A stretch of 33,967 bases of DNA from Sinorhizobium psoraleae (lineage in GTDB: Bacteria > Pseudomonadota > Alphaproteobacteria > Rhizobiales > Rhizobiaceae): contig NZ_JABEKV010000012.1 in the NCBI RefSeq assembly GCF_013283645.1, positions 57,724-91,690 on the forward strand, written 5' to 3'. The notes under the pieces were generated by a model. That model was given only the letters and a program-made list of their open reading frames with translations, ran no database searches and had not been told where the DNA came from. Within the stretch, counting starts at the first letter, position 1. Each line of letters starts with the position of its first letter. A program made the translations under genes and the position numbers. Of the stretch, positions 24,201 to 30,212 are shown in pieces.

Positions 24201-27088
24201 AGAAGTCGGGGGAGGAACTCGCGGCCGACGATCCGACTTTCTTTGCCAAGGGCATTCTGATCGTCGTGCCGGACGAGATGTGGCCGGCCGCCTACGCCGA
24301 CCGTGGGCTGGTGATGTCTGCCGAGGACGTCAAGTGCCATTCGCACTGGACGACAGGCAAGGACCGCGTCAAGGAGGACACGCCGCTCGACGGCCTCGGC
24401 ATCCTGCAGGCCACCGAGGTGTTTGCCCCGGGCTCGTTGGTTGCCGTTCCGACCGGTGAACAGAAAAAGCTTGACGGCGACTTCGACGGCGACACCGTCA
24501 TCATCATCGGCGACCGGCCGCAGCTTTATGAGCATGTGCGCGAGTTCGATGAAAAGGAGCAAGCTCTCGGACTTCCGTCGCTGAAGCCGCCAAAGTCGCA
24601 TACCCCGGCGCTTGACGGCGACAGCTACCAATTTGGTCGCGCCGCCCAGATTCTCGCTGCCACCCAGGATGTCCTGGAAACTTATAGCGGCCTGCAGCGG
24701 AACTTTCTGGCTCAATCCCATGAAGCACGACGTTGGTTTGCCGAGCGTGCCGTCTTTGGCACCTACGAGGGCATTCACCACGAGCTCCGGCGAGACATCG
24801 GTCAGTTGTTGAGCCGGGAAGAGGTGAGTGGCCAGGATATCGAGAACATGTTTGCGAGAGCGAGGCGCGAGAGCGAGGTCGCCGAACATCCGGTTGCTCG
24901 CGAAATGGCCGAGTTGCTCGTCACCGACCTTGAGGCATGGGCAGAGGGGCCTGAGCTGGAACATCTGACCGAAACAGTCGAAACCGCGAACGACGCAAAA
25001 GGCACGACGCTCAGCGCAGCCGTCTCAGAGCTTCTGCCGGATCTGGCGGATGCTTATCCGGCAACCTCTCGACCACGAGACCGCATCCGGGCCTTGATCG
25101 ACAACTATCCTGCGCGGATCGATCCTCGCCCGGACGGCTACAATCCGGGCGACCTCGTGCAAAGCGCAAACAACCTCCTGAGCCTCGGCATCAAGGTCGG
25201 CACCGACGCCTACAAATCCAACACTGGCGCTCGGCTGTTTTCCAAGAAGAGCCGGGGCCTTCAGCGGCTGCTGCATACGACGCCTGGCTTGAGGTCCGTG
25301 CCTTACGTCAAGGGGCTGGCAGCGTCTCTCAACCATGGAAGGTTTGACGCCAGTGCAGCCTTGAAGGACCTGGAGGACAATCCCACGCTGACGGCTTCGG
25401 TCATGCAAACCTCGATCAATCTCGCTGTGGAGCAGCGCATTTTGCCGGAGCCCTCGCGCTTGCAGCCAGCCGCAGCGGATTCTGGCGAGACGATCACGCT
25501 CAGTCCCGAGGAGGCGGCAGAGCGCGCCCGGATTGAGGTTGCCCGCGCTACAAAAGAAGAGGGGAAAATCACCACAGCGGCACTCAGCGTCGCCGCAAGC
25601 CTGAGGAACATGGGCATCCAGGTGAAAATGCCCCATCTGGAGCGCCGGTTGAGATCGGAACGCTCCATAAGAGAGCAGCTCACCGGCACCAGTGCCTCAT
25701 CCGACAGCACCCAACAGCTGATCAACAGCGCCGTCCGCCACGTCTTCGAAATTCCTGACAACGATTTTACACGTGCCTTCAAGGCAGCCATCCTGGCCTT
25801 CGAGGAGCAGGACTACACCGAGATCGAGGTGACTAACTGGTTCAAATTCGAGCGTCCGACTTATCTCGGCATCCACACGGTGCTCGCCACCACAGAAGGC
25901 TATCGCTTCCAGGTGGAATTCCATACGCCAGTCAGCTACAGCGCCAAAGTTGACAATCACCACGTTTATAAAGAGCTGCAGGAGCTGAAGCGCCGGGATG
26001 CCCTGGAGAAGGTAGAGAGACTTGAGCAGAAGGTAAGAGAAGGCTGCAAGGGCGTTAACAGACCCGATGACGTGCTGAGCATAGCACACTGGAGGGATGG
26101 TAAGCGTAGCACCGCCCCGGCATCTGGATTGCGAGCTGTCGGACGATCGACACAGCCGAAGATCGCCAGGTCACCGGAGGCTAGGGAGATTGTCGCTGCC
26201 CTCGGCGAGCGGCCGATCGTGCTCGTCGGCATGCCGGGCGCTGGCAAATCCACCATTGGCCCAGTTCTCGCGCGTCGGCTGGGGCTGCACTTCATCGATA
26301 CCGACAGAAAAATCGAGCAGAAAGCCGGCAAATCGATATCGGAGATTTTCAAGGACCACGGCGAGGATTATTTCAGGAGGCTGGAGGCACGTGAGATCGC
26401 GAAGTCGCTTGAGGACGGGATAGCGGTGATCGCGACCGGCGGCGGCGCGGTGTTGAATGAGCAGACTCGCCACCTCATCGGCAACAAAGGGCTCTCGATC
26501 TGGTTTGATACCGACCTGGACGTGATCCAAAAGCGAACAAGGAAAGACCCCAAACGCCCGCTGCTGCAAGGCCCCGATCCGGACCAGAAACTCGCCCGGC
26601 TGATGAGCGAGCGCCGGCCGCTCTATCAACAAGCTAACCTCAGGTTTGTCCCACCCCACAAAACCGATCGAAAGAACGCGGACCCATGCTTGACGGCGCT
26701 GCATGCGTACCTGTGCCTGGCCGACGCAGACCGCAGCCCCTCGGATGCCCCATTGCGCGACGATATTCATTCTGGGCCGGCGTTTCCGACCCCCTCCTCC
26801 GATGCTCAGATCGGGGGGGTCGATCCGCCAGCCTCGTCGAACAGCCCGCATGGCCGCACAGCTGAACGATTACGATTGCGGCGTCTTCGTCGTCGACGGC
26901 ACGCGGGCGCTGGTTCAACACCTGCTCCACGGGAAGCGGCCAAGCCACGAGCCGCTGCACCTCGACACCCTCGTCGCCGATCGCCGGGCGCTGCAAAACC
27001 GGCTGGCGAGGCATTGATATGCACTCCTCGAAACGGCACGCCGAGCCAGTCAAGTTTGCCGGAACCCTGGTGTTTGCGACGGGATTGA
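18281..27088 (+). CDS. Giant SKWP-repeat type III effector with C-terminal shikimate-kinase domain
   Basis: The ~2,935-residue protein belongs to the SKWP group (RipS of Ralstonia, XopAD of Xanthomonas). It resembles a Mesorhizobium loti effector I recall as about 3,056 aa with 15 repeats and a shikimate-kinase end. Order from the ATG at 18281: helical region 1-330; disordered Ser/Pro/Ala-rich linker about 330-600 with a basic cluster RRRKGKGKRKP at 341-351; 14 SKWP repeats at 743-1344 plus a degenerate unit each side; a large domain about 1450-2600 with DGCGFI (1809), GRSP (1930), DFDGD (2067-2071) and AYKSNTG (2310); shikimate kinase about 2640-2790 with GMPGAGKST (2650-2658), DTD (2673-2675) and TGGGA. 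From about residue 2860 the frame runs out of register through the C48 fragment, so the last ~75 residues are probably artefactual. An in-frame TTG at 18242 is an alternative start. Confidence 0.88.
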   Translation: MKGLLAEFESRRAEALLAASRGPTLEEKQEALDRILDAGSTVLEYHARLPPGARSILSNDQARRTRNLVLDAASECMQLATDGVRLLEMRGKARGVLDLILRSNPGPAQLSQAVSSVARHYVACVEFWEKKTWREERIQLAYAVTANLPNTKIEIQQAEEANLRLQSGSALISKFMVLQSRIDLAKLMIEPRASSLQAALKEMLIGEDGRVRLLHNLSAEVLPALHRTRDALQTKAGRPLEPADCSVLEGVRERLLEFSSALPDLLARLSNDRTGADLPLELLGQIAEGARIIADEVLRLFDLQPKVPPLSERPAASSIETDTTTEKAVTESAVVVEGTARRRKGKGKRKPAGGAGSSTVGRPAPQVAVEDSGTATEANVLSVGNRSSSPSVGTRGMPDAATRAAAAPGSDMAAPRGLPSVSSVGAPAREESSLSSESASRPGNQAAPRSQPEALASARQKTAGIGDAGSSRSHPQSNDAPGQGSQSTDSGVERMRSVSHRGMSSARIEPGAGEALGEEPAGSSIGLRGPLTASRRAAGGPRHGQSRQADAMARKEGSLRFGDRSWLGGQELSGESRPGAGPGRRRFDHVAAQSFKDARLNDALHDISFAHDINQFSCAVLDHDKRLQGQAHHATFLQKAASEFTRQFVPRWEQDVRARNTWGYATSCNAISREPGGRAGMEACRAMAAQVSRLGSALNDVESKTLSLLVLSFSRYPRLAECRDGTIRIANFFHKQRGALSELNGQNVALLVNGLSKWPEDCRGTIAAIAGEVCHRADRSMTGLSGFGPQQLAILVNGFSKLRAAECSRATIAIASELCHRADRPKAGLSGFDPQHLANLVNGFSKLRAAECSRAIDTIAGEVCDRADKKAGLSGFNSQHLANLVNGFSKERELGNSHQATVVVADEICRLADEKAGLSGFNSQALANLVNAFSKWPEDCHSAIVAIARQVPGSADQLPVFDPQALANLVNGFSKWPEDCRGATIAIAGEVCHRADHPKVGLSGFDPQHLANLVNGFSKLRAEECSRATLAIADEVCHRAERPEVGLSDFDAQHLVNLVNGFSKWPQEESFGRATNVVAGEVLRCAEQLRVLNPQHLANLVNGFSKWPQWKNSQQAAVAIAGEVLSRTGRLHGFEPQGLANLVNGFSKWPEDCRGAIVAIAKAVARSAGWLSGFNEQNLANLVNGFSKCPDEAGCGEAIVAIAGEVLGRASPGEALPGFNPQTMANLVNGFSKWPQEETSRQATAVIAGEVIRSADRRPDFTSQHLANLVNGLSKWPQEETSRQATAVIAGEVLRRAELLCEFHPQDLANLLNGFDRWPEEEACSQAVLEIGRRLGPAGQPFRHFTTPGLSSIANSLARGVMRSVDAGEIAEAALLKDRLHKLAHYLHYASDRLEGADAVGVANILKALAKARLYDDLGSLSGAGLNRLAELYRAPGFALENNLETMGNLCAALLPLARSPRKQLLWHRRQALNLLNDIQPIVEHKIEAVVRASDAERSRGPTSTRRPALSIYQVLKARANLAGLLRRPYVEGKKSDLRVRRDELQSKTKEILDSTRELIESDLSNMSWNLIAQIEAEGPIDALDTFVAQNAAMVQAQHSAAVFDAHQVLRAMDHEPRPPQGEAGLMRLPVVDMQGRQLATEPETRYSIFHRLTSGAVKMVAVQLPGKPSPFMLARTLTVDGVPYRMDLFGGSKLKPPQRTVSQVAARVPGRVEAEPSGGKLLAIPYAETAPGTAFEKLSRAWAPFKEAYYYTQRRGFAAPPALKDLGPHDYALEGAFKLSLLPDRPASEEHPFKLTGPEGPIALRPHDGCGFIKASLAKRMTAVRRAGGQEGSDRVPAFGEGRRSSLPAAALQHYPRSEPVANEVLEKAKTWLESRQGQRLTAEELFRTVTGGHIDGPGAVAVPSGDECLHLPTLKSETLTGANGVLIGRSPYDKPNLRPFAAGLVRSAVGGDPTAAFLDTCVAMQYSFNVAQKSGEELAADDPTFFAKGILIVVPDEMWPAAYADRGLVMSAEDVKCHSHWTTGKDRVKEDTPLDGLGILQATEVFAPGSLVAVPTGEQKKLDGDFDGDTVIIIGDRPQLYEHVREFDEKEQALGLPSLKPPKSHTPALDGDSYQFGRAAQILAATQDVLETYSGLQRNFLAQSHEARRWFAERAVFGTYEGIHHELRRDIGQLLSREEVSGQDIENMFARARRESEVAEHPVAREMAELLVTDLEAWAEGPELEHLTETVETANDAKGTTLSAAVSELLPDLADAYPATSRPRDRIRALIDNYPARIDPRPDGYNPGDLVQSANNLLSLGIKVGTDAYKSNTGARLFSKKSRGLQRLLHTTPGLRSVPYVKGLAASLNHGRFDASAALKDLEDNPTLTASVMQTSINLAVEQRILPEPSRLQPAAADSGETITLSPEEAAERARIEVARATKEEGKITTAALSVAASLRNMGIQVKMPHLERRLRSERSIREQLTGTSASSDSTQQLINSAVRHVFEIPDNDFTRAFKAAILAFEEQDYTEIEVTNWFKFERPTYLGIHTVLATTEGYRFQVEFHTPVSYSAKVDNHHVYKELQELKRRDALEKVERLEQKVREGCKGVNRPDDVLSIAHWRDGKRSTAPASGLRAVGRSTQPKIARSPEAREIVAALGERPIVLVGMPGAGKSTIGPVLARRLGLHFIDTDRKIEQKAGKSISEIFKDHGEDYFRRLEAREIAKSLEDGIAVIATGGGAVLNEQTRHLIGNKGLSIWFDTDLDVIQKRTRKDPKRPLLQGPDPDQKLARLMSERRPLYQQANLRFVPPHKTDRKNADPCLTALHAYLCLADADRSPSDAPLRDDIHSGPAFPTPSSDAQIGGVDPPASSNSPHGRTAERLRLRRLRRRRHAGAGSTPAPREAAKPRAAAPRHPRRRSPGAAKPAGEALICTPRNGTPSQSSLPEPWCLRRD
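20507..22312 (+). repeat. Tandem SKWP repeat array (14 units of about 40-45 codons)
   Basis: Units follow the pattern (F/L)xxQxLANLVNGFSKWPEDCRxAxxAIAGEVxxRA, split here only for description. Most carry LVNGFSK, and SKW is replaced by SKL, SKE or SKC in five. Degenerate units flank the array at about 20371-20506 and 22313-22438. The fold is expected to be HEAT/ARM-like helical. A 60-bp stretch is identical at 21974-22033 and 22100-22159, 126 bp (42 codons) apart, showing recent unit duplication or conversion. Confidence 0.95.
26850..27017 (+). pseudogene. C-terminal fragment of a C48 (Ulp1/SUMO-protease-like) effector, copy 2
   Basis: The frame starting at ATG 26850 reads MAAQLNDYDCGVFVVDGTRA and continues about 35 residues to RLARH and a TGA at 27015. 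QLNDYDCGVFV is the nucleophile-Cys motif of C48 peptidases, with the oxyanion-hole Gln in place. The His/Asp part of the triad is missing, so it is not active alone. It lies inside the 3' end of the SKWP ORF, in another frame. This copy probably keeps the native C-terminus of the parent protease. A possible 42-codon ORF (27019-27147) right after it is unrecognised. Confidence 0.68.
26860..27009 (+). repeat. 150-bp direct repeat, copy 2
   Basis: This is the partner of 2784-2933, same orientation, four mismatches seen by eye. See the protein fragment at 26850-27017 that it encodes. Confidence 0.9.
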
Positions 27089-27264
27089 ACGAAGCCGCCG
27101 CTGGCGCCCCGGTGGCGCCGAGCGCCGCGTCAAGGGCAGTCGAGTGAGCAAAATCTATCCGACGATCATGCGGTGTTTCGTTCGCAGCACCAGCTGAAAC
27201 CACTGCAGTAGCGATACATCGACTGAGTTATGCTGGTCGAGGCGCCTGGGCGGCAGCGAAGGTG

Positions 27265-27628
27265 CCCGTCTCGCTTAAGAGCTTCTTCCTGCGTATCCAC
27301 AACAAGCGCGGCCATCAAGTTGCGGCGGTCGCGACGCCCGCAAGCTCGCCGTCTGATCCGGCACATATTATTGACGAGGCAGGAAGAAGACTATTTTTAG
27401 TGAGGACGCCGCTATTTGACTAAAGTAGCGGCAACTCGCCCTCAGGCCGGCGCGCCCAACGAACGCCATCTTCGTCGTCGGGCTCAAGCCTATGCCTGTG
27501 AAGGGATTGCGCAGCTAGATAAGGTTGCGGCCGAGCATGCTGAGCACGCCTATGAGCTGCTGGTCCGCCACTGGCGACCAAGAGGACCGAAGCGGCGCAC
27601 GGATGCCACAAAGGAGGAACGGCTATGA
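27265..27628 (+). pseudogene. Degenerate IS110-family transposase C-terminus
   Basis: The plus strand reads SFFLRIHNKRGHQVAAVATP, then (frame-shifted) ARKLAV, a stop, IRHILLTRQEEDYF, and finally the Ala/Arg-rich tail RRRAQAYACEGIAQLDKVAAEHAEHAYELLVRHW in pieces. This matches the IS110/IS116/IS902 C-terminal domain (L-x-x-FF-x-R-I-x-x-x-RG-x-x-x-A-x-VA-x-ARKLA-x-L-x-W-H-x-L) and its tail. At least two frameshifts are present and the N-terminal catalytic domain is absent. Confidence 0.65.
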
Positions 27629-27943
27629 AATCTGTGCGGCGGCAGTTTCATTCTCAGGTGGCGCTCTATGCCACGTGGTCGTCCGTGCCGGGAGAATATA
27701 GCACCTGAGCCGACAAAGCGCTTGTCGATGTCATACCTGGATTCAGCGGGGATGTGTTCGGCATGCGGCGACTTCGGGAATTTCCGTCAATTCGCCGACG
27801 CTGCCGTTCGCCTGCATATTCCGATGTAGCCGGCCATTTTTCGAGCTTTCAAGATCACGACAGTTGACCCGGCGCCTGCAGTAGAAGGCACCGCCCTCAC
27901 CACACATCCGTGATCTATCGCAGCGCGTTTTTTTCTAAAGCTC
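27629..27943. other. Spacer before the nopC promoter, no gene seen
   Basis: Short open frames exist on both strands but show no recognisable product. A T7 run at 27929-27936 lies just before the tts box. Confidence 0.5.
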
Positions 27944-27961
27944 GTCAGCTTGTCGAAAGGT
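27944..27961 (+). promoter_or_regulatory. tts box driving nopC-nopA-sctD-rhcV-y4yS
   Basis: GTCAGCTTGTCGAAAGGT is the closest match in the window to the tts-box core (one mismatch in 18). It lies 82 bp before the nopC ATG. Confidence 0.85.
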
Positions 27962-28042
27962 GGTGACTTTAGCTTGAGGAGGTGGATGCCAAAACGGCAT
28001 CGCCGCCCATTGACGAATGAAGATAAACGCCGGAGGTACCCC

Positions 28043-28351
28043 ATGGTCGCAGCAATTGGAAGTTTTGGCAGCTTCGGTGCTTCCTTGGCCCGCGCAGGGG
28101 GTCATGGACGCTCGAATGGACAACCGCCGCACGCACCTGGCGGACCTTCCGATCCTAAAAAGCCGGCCGATCCTAATGGGCCCGCCAGGGGGCGGGATCA
28201 GACGGACATTCCGCCCAATTCTGGCGGATCGCAGGCTGCGTCTGAACAAGAAGCCTTCCAACTGGCTCTCAGTGCCGTTGCGTTCACTGTAATGAACGAT
28301 GTCATGGCTGATGCCGAGGAGACTATGGCAGACACTGAAGAGGATACCTGA
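28043..28351 (+). CDS. nopC: NopC, small T3SS-secreted protein
   Basis: The 102-residue product is Gly/Pro/Asn-rich in the first 70 residues, with an acidic helical end (ALSAVAFTVMNDVMADAEETMADTEEDT). Size, position directly before nopA, and the strong tts box upstream match nopC of rhizobia, a secreted protein reported to act as an effector. I chose the ATG at 28043 because GGAGG lies 6 nt before it. The frame stays open upstream without a better site. Confidence 0.85.
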   Translation: MVAAIGSFGSFGASLARAGGHGRSNGQPPHAPGGPSDPKKPADPNGPARGRDQTDIPPNSGGSQAASEQEAFQLALSAVAFTVMNDVMADAEETMADTEEDT

Positions 28352-28420
28352 TGCTGGATGGTCCTCGTCAGGAACTGGCGTGCCGTTGATGACGGCACAA
28401 TTCTAAGAAAGGAAAGCAAT

Positions 28421-28639
28421 ATGGGTAAACAGGTTGGCTCCTCTGGTAACACTGGTGGTACTAACCCCAACATGGGGGCAAACGCAAATGCCAAAAACGA
28501 TGGGGCTGCTGCGTTTAAGGCGCAAATCGAGGAGCTGGCGGCGGTTAGCGCGGAGGCTACGAATAGGAGTATGTTGCTGCGCACTGTTACGACGCAGCTC
28601 ACGACAGTCAAAAAGGTGGCCGACGAACGCGTTCAGTAA
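28421..28639 (+). CDS. nopA: NopA, major T3SS pilus subunit
   Basis: The 72-residue protein has an Asn/Gly-rich N-terminus (GSSGNTGGTNPNMGANANAKN) and a helical C-terminus (FKAQIEELAAVSAEATNRSMLLRTVTTQLTTVKKVAD), the pattern of NopA, the small subunit of rhizobial T3 pili. The ATG at 28421 has AAGGAAA about 6 nt upstream. It lies 69 bp after nopC and is followed by a strong hairpin, which fits a subunit needed in large amounts. Confidence 0.92.
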   Translation: MGKQVGSSGNTGGTNPNMGANANAKNDGAAAFKAQIEELAAVSAEATNRSMLLRTVTTQLTTVKKVADERVQ

Positions 28640-28704
28640 TGTCTGAAGCGGGACTCAGGTAGTCTCGATCGCACCACTTGGTGGCGCGGTGTAGAAACGA
28701 AACG

Positions 28705-28730
28705 AGCCGCGCGGCAATTGCCGTGCGGCT
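28705..28730 (+). terminator. Strong hairpin between nopA and sctD (attenuator or mRNA stabiliser)
   Basis: AGCCGCGCGGCAA and TTGCCGTGCGGCT form a 26-bp near-perfect palindrome (one G-T pair), followed by TCTCTCCTTG. There is no long T-run, so it may act as a partial terminator or as a 3' stabiliser for nopC-nopA mRNA while letting some transcription into sctD. Confidence 0.6.
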
Positions 28731-28755
28731 TCTCTCCTTGTCCGGAAGATTATCC

Positions 28756-29646
28756 TTGAATGACACCGTTTGCCTTCATTTCGAAGTTCTGTCGGGCCTC
28801 TATTGCGGACTGACCGGCACGCTGGCTCCAGAAACGAGCGTAATCGGTAGTGGCCTCGACGCCGATCTGATCTTCATCGAGCAAGGACTCGCGCCTCAAC
28901 ATCTTCGCATCACTTTTGTTGCCGATTCGATCGAGGTGGAAGCCCTTGCAGCCGGACTCAGCGTGGAGGGCAGAGGAAATATTGCCGAAGGCGAGTGCGT
29001 TGTGGTTCCTCTTCCGGTCGTCATCCACGTGGGCGCGATGTCCATGCTCTGGTCGGCACAGGGTGCAGCGCCAGTTGCCTCGATCGACAAACCACGCCTC
29101 TCGATTCCTGTACTAGCGTTCGTTTTACTGGGCTCCCTCGGGATTGGCGCGCTCTCAACGATTTTCTCCTATTACGCTAGCGCCGATGTATCGGGCGCCA
29201 ATTCACCTGATTCTACCTTCAAACCCAAGCTGACCAACAGCCGCGCTGACAATCAGACTGCCGTGGCAGCGGCCAGAGATCTGCAACGGGAAGTCGATAG
29301 AGCAGGCTTGCTCAACATTAAGATCGACTCCGCAAACGGTGTTGTTAGCGCTGAGGGTACTGTCTCGTCTGCATCCGCCACCAATTGGCAGAAGGTTCAG
29401 CAGTGGTTCGATCATCGCACGAAGGGCTCTCTAACACTGGTCAATGGAGTAATCACGAAAGAGGAGAAGGCGCCGTCCGCAATCGCGGTTGAAGCGGTTT
29501 GGCGTGGGTCCTCGCCGTATGTTGTCATCGAAGGCGAGAAGTATTTCGTCGGGGCGCTTTTGGATGATGGATGGACCGTGGATCGGATCGAGGACAGTCG
29601 CGTGGTGCTGAGCCGAAATGGCCTCCTTGCTTCCCTCCCCTATTAA
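28756..29646 (+). CDS. sctD: T3SS inner-membrane ring protein, SctD family (y4yQ-like)
   Basis: The 296-residue protein has an N-terminal cytoplasmic FHA-like domain (FEVLSGLYCGLTGTLAPE...VIGSGLDADLIF...LAPQHLRITF), one transmembrane helix at about 113-143 (LSIPVLAFVLLGSLGIGAL), and periplasmic BON-like ring modules (LQREVDRAGLLNIKIDSANGVVSAEGTVSS). This is the SctD/YscD architecture, the outer partner of RhcJ in the inner ring. I place the start at TTG 28756, which has GGAAG 7 nt upstream and lies just after the hairpin. A longer frame from TTG 28678 would read through the hairpin and lacks a good site. Confidence 0.85.
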   Translation: MNDTVCLHFEVLSGLYCGLTGTLAPETSVIGSGLDADLIFIEQGLAPQHLRITFVADSIEVEALAAGLSVEGRGNIAEGECVVVPLPVVIHVGAMSMLWSAQGAAPVASIDKPRLSIPVLAFVLLGSLGIGALSTIFSYYASADVSGANSPDSTFKPKLTNSRADNQTAVAAARDLQREVDRAGLLNIKIDSANGVVSAEGTVSSASATNWQKVQQWFDHRTKGSLTLVNGVITKEEKAPSAIAVEAVWRGSSPYVVIEGEKYFVGALLDDGWTVDRIEDSRVVLSRNGLLASLPY

Positions 29647-29684
29647 ATGCTTCCCGGGTCGCAGCCCACATTAAGGAGAACTCC

Positions 29685-30212
29685 ATGCCCAAGCCGCCGC
29701 ACCTACCCTGTCGCGCTCGGTATCGTCTGGCGGTGCGTGAAGGAATTGTTGTCCCGTTTCGGCGGGTGGGCCTGCTCCAGCAGAACGGGAACCAGGTTGA
29801 TCAAATGCAAGACGATGGCGGGCCGGGACCCAGCGCAATACTTCAATGTGACCGACGAAGGTTCCCGAAACCGGTGATGCCGTGCTTATCCCGAAGCAGA
29901 GGCGTGCTGGGCGCGCCCTCCTACGTCCGCCTTGCATGTGCGCAGAGCGCACGAACCTTGCCCCTATTGCGGCACCCTACCTTCGATAATTTTCGGGATG
30001 TTCAACTGCTGCGACTACCCGACCGTGCGCTCATTTCGGCCGATTTTGGCGGTGAGACCCTGACGGGCCTGGACACATTGTATACACCCGGTAACCAGCC
30101 GCTTTCGCGGTCTCTCAGTCTCAAGCGTTGCCATGCGCTGGCGGGTCTTCGAAAGCTGCGTAGAGGCAGAGCAATTCTCAAACGATCACATGGGGGCCTT
30201 CATGGCCAATAG
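29685..30212 (+). CDS. Hypothetical protein between sctD and rhcV
   Basis: A 175-residue frame starts at an ATG with AAGGAG 8 nt upstream, the best ribosome-binding site in this spacer, and its end overlaps the rhcV start. The sequence (MPKPPHLPCRARYRLAVREG...) is Arg/Leu/Pro-rich and has no family motif I can recognise. It could be a real accessory gene, or an accident in the 555-bp spacer, where sctD and rhcV would be expected to be close neighbours. Composition looks more like non-coding than coding. Confidence 0.25.
   Translation: MPKPPHLPCRARYRLAVREGIVVPFRRVGLLQQNGNQVDQMQDDGGPGPSAILQCDRRRFPKPVMPCLSRSRGVLGAPSYVRLACAQSARTLPLLRHPTFDNFRDVQLLRLPDRALISADFGGETLTGLDTLYTPGNQPLSRSLSLKRCHALAGLRKLRRGRAILKRSHGGLHGQ

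Noticed and set aside
24473..24508. DGDFDGDTVIII as a classical EF-hand calcium loop
   Set aside because: Position 8 is Thr rather than Ile/Val/Leu and position 12 is Ile rather than Glu/Asp. The RNA-polymerase-type DxDGD reading fits better, though it remains unproven.
24125..24964. Minus-strand ORF inside the SKWP effector
   Set aside because: Antisense to the DFDGD region, which has clear protein motifs on the plus strand.
26855..27088. Arg-rich tail of the giant ORF (RLRLRRLRRRRHAGAG) as a nuclear signal or DNA-binding AT-hook
   Set aside because: It is the C48 protease fragment read in the wrong frame. The correct frame gives the conserved DYDCGVFV motif.
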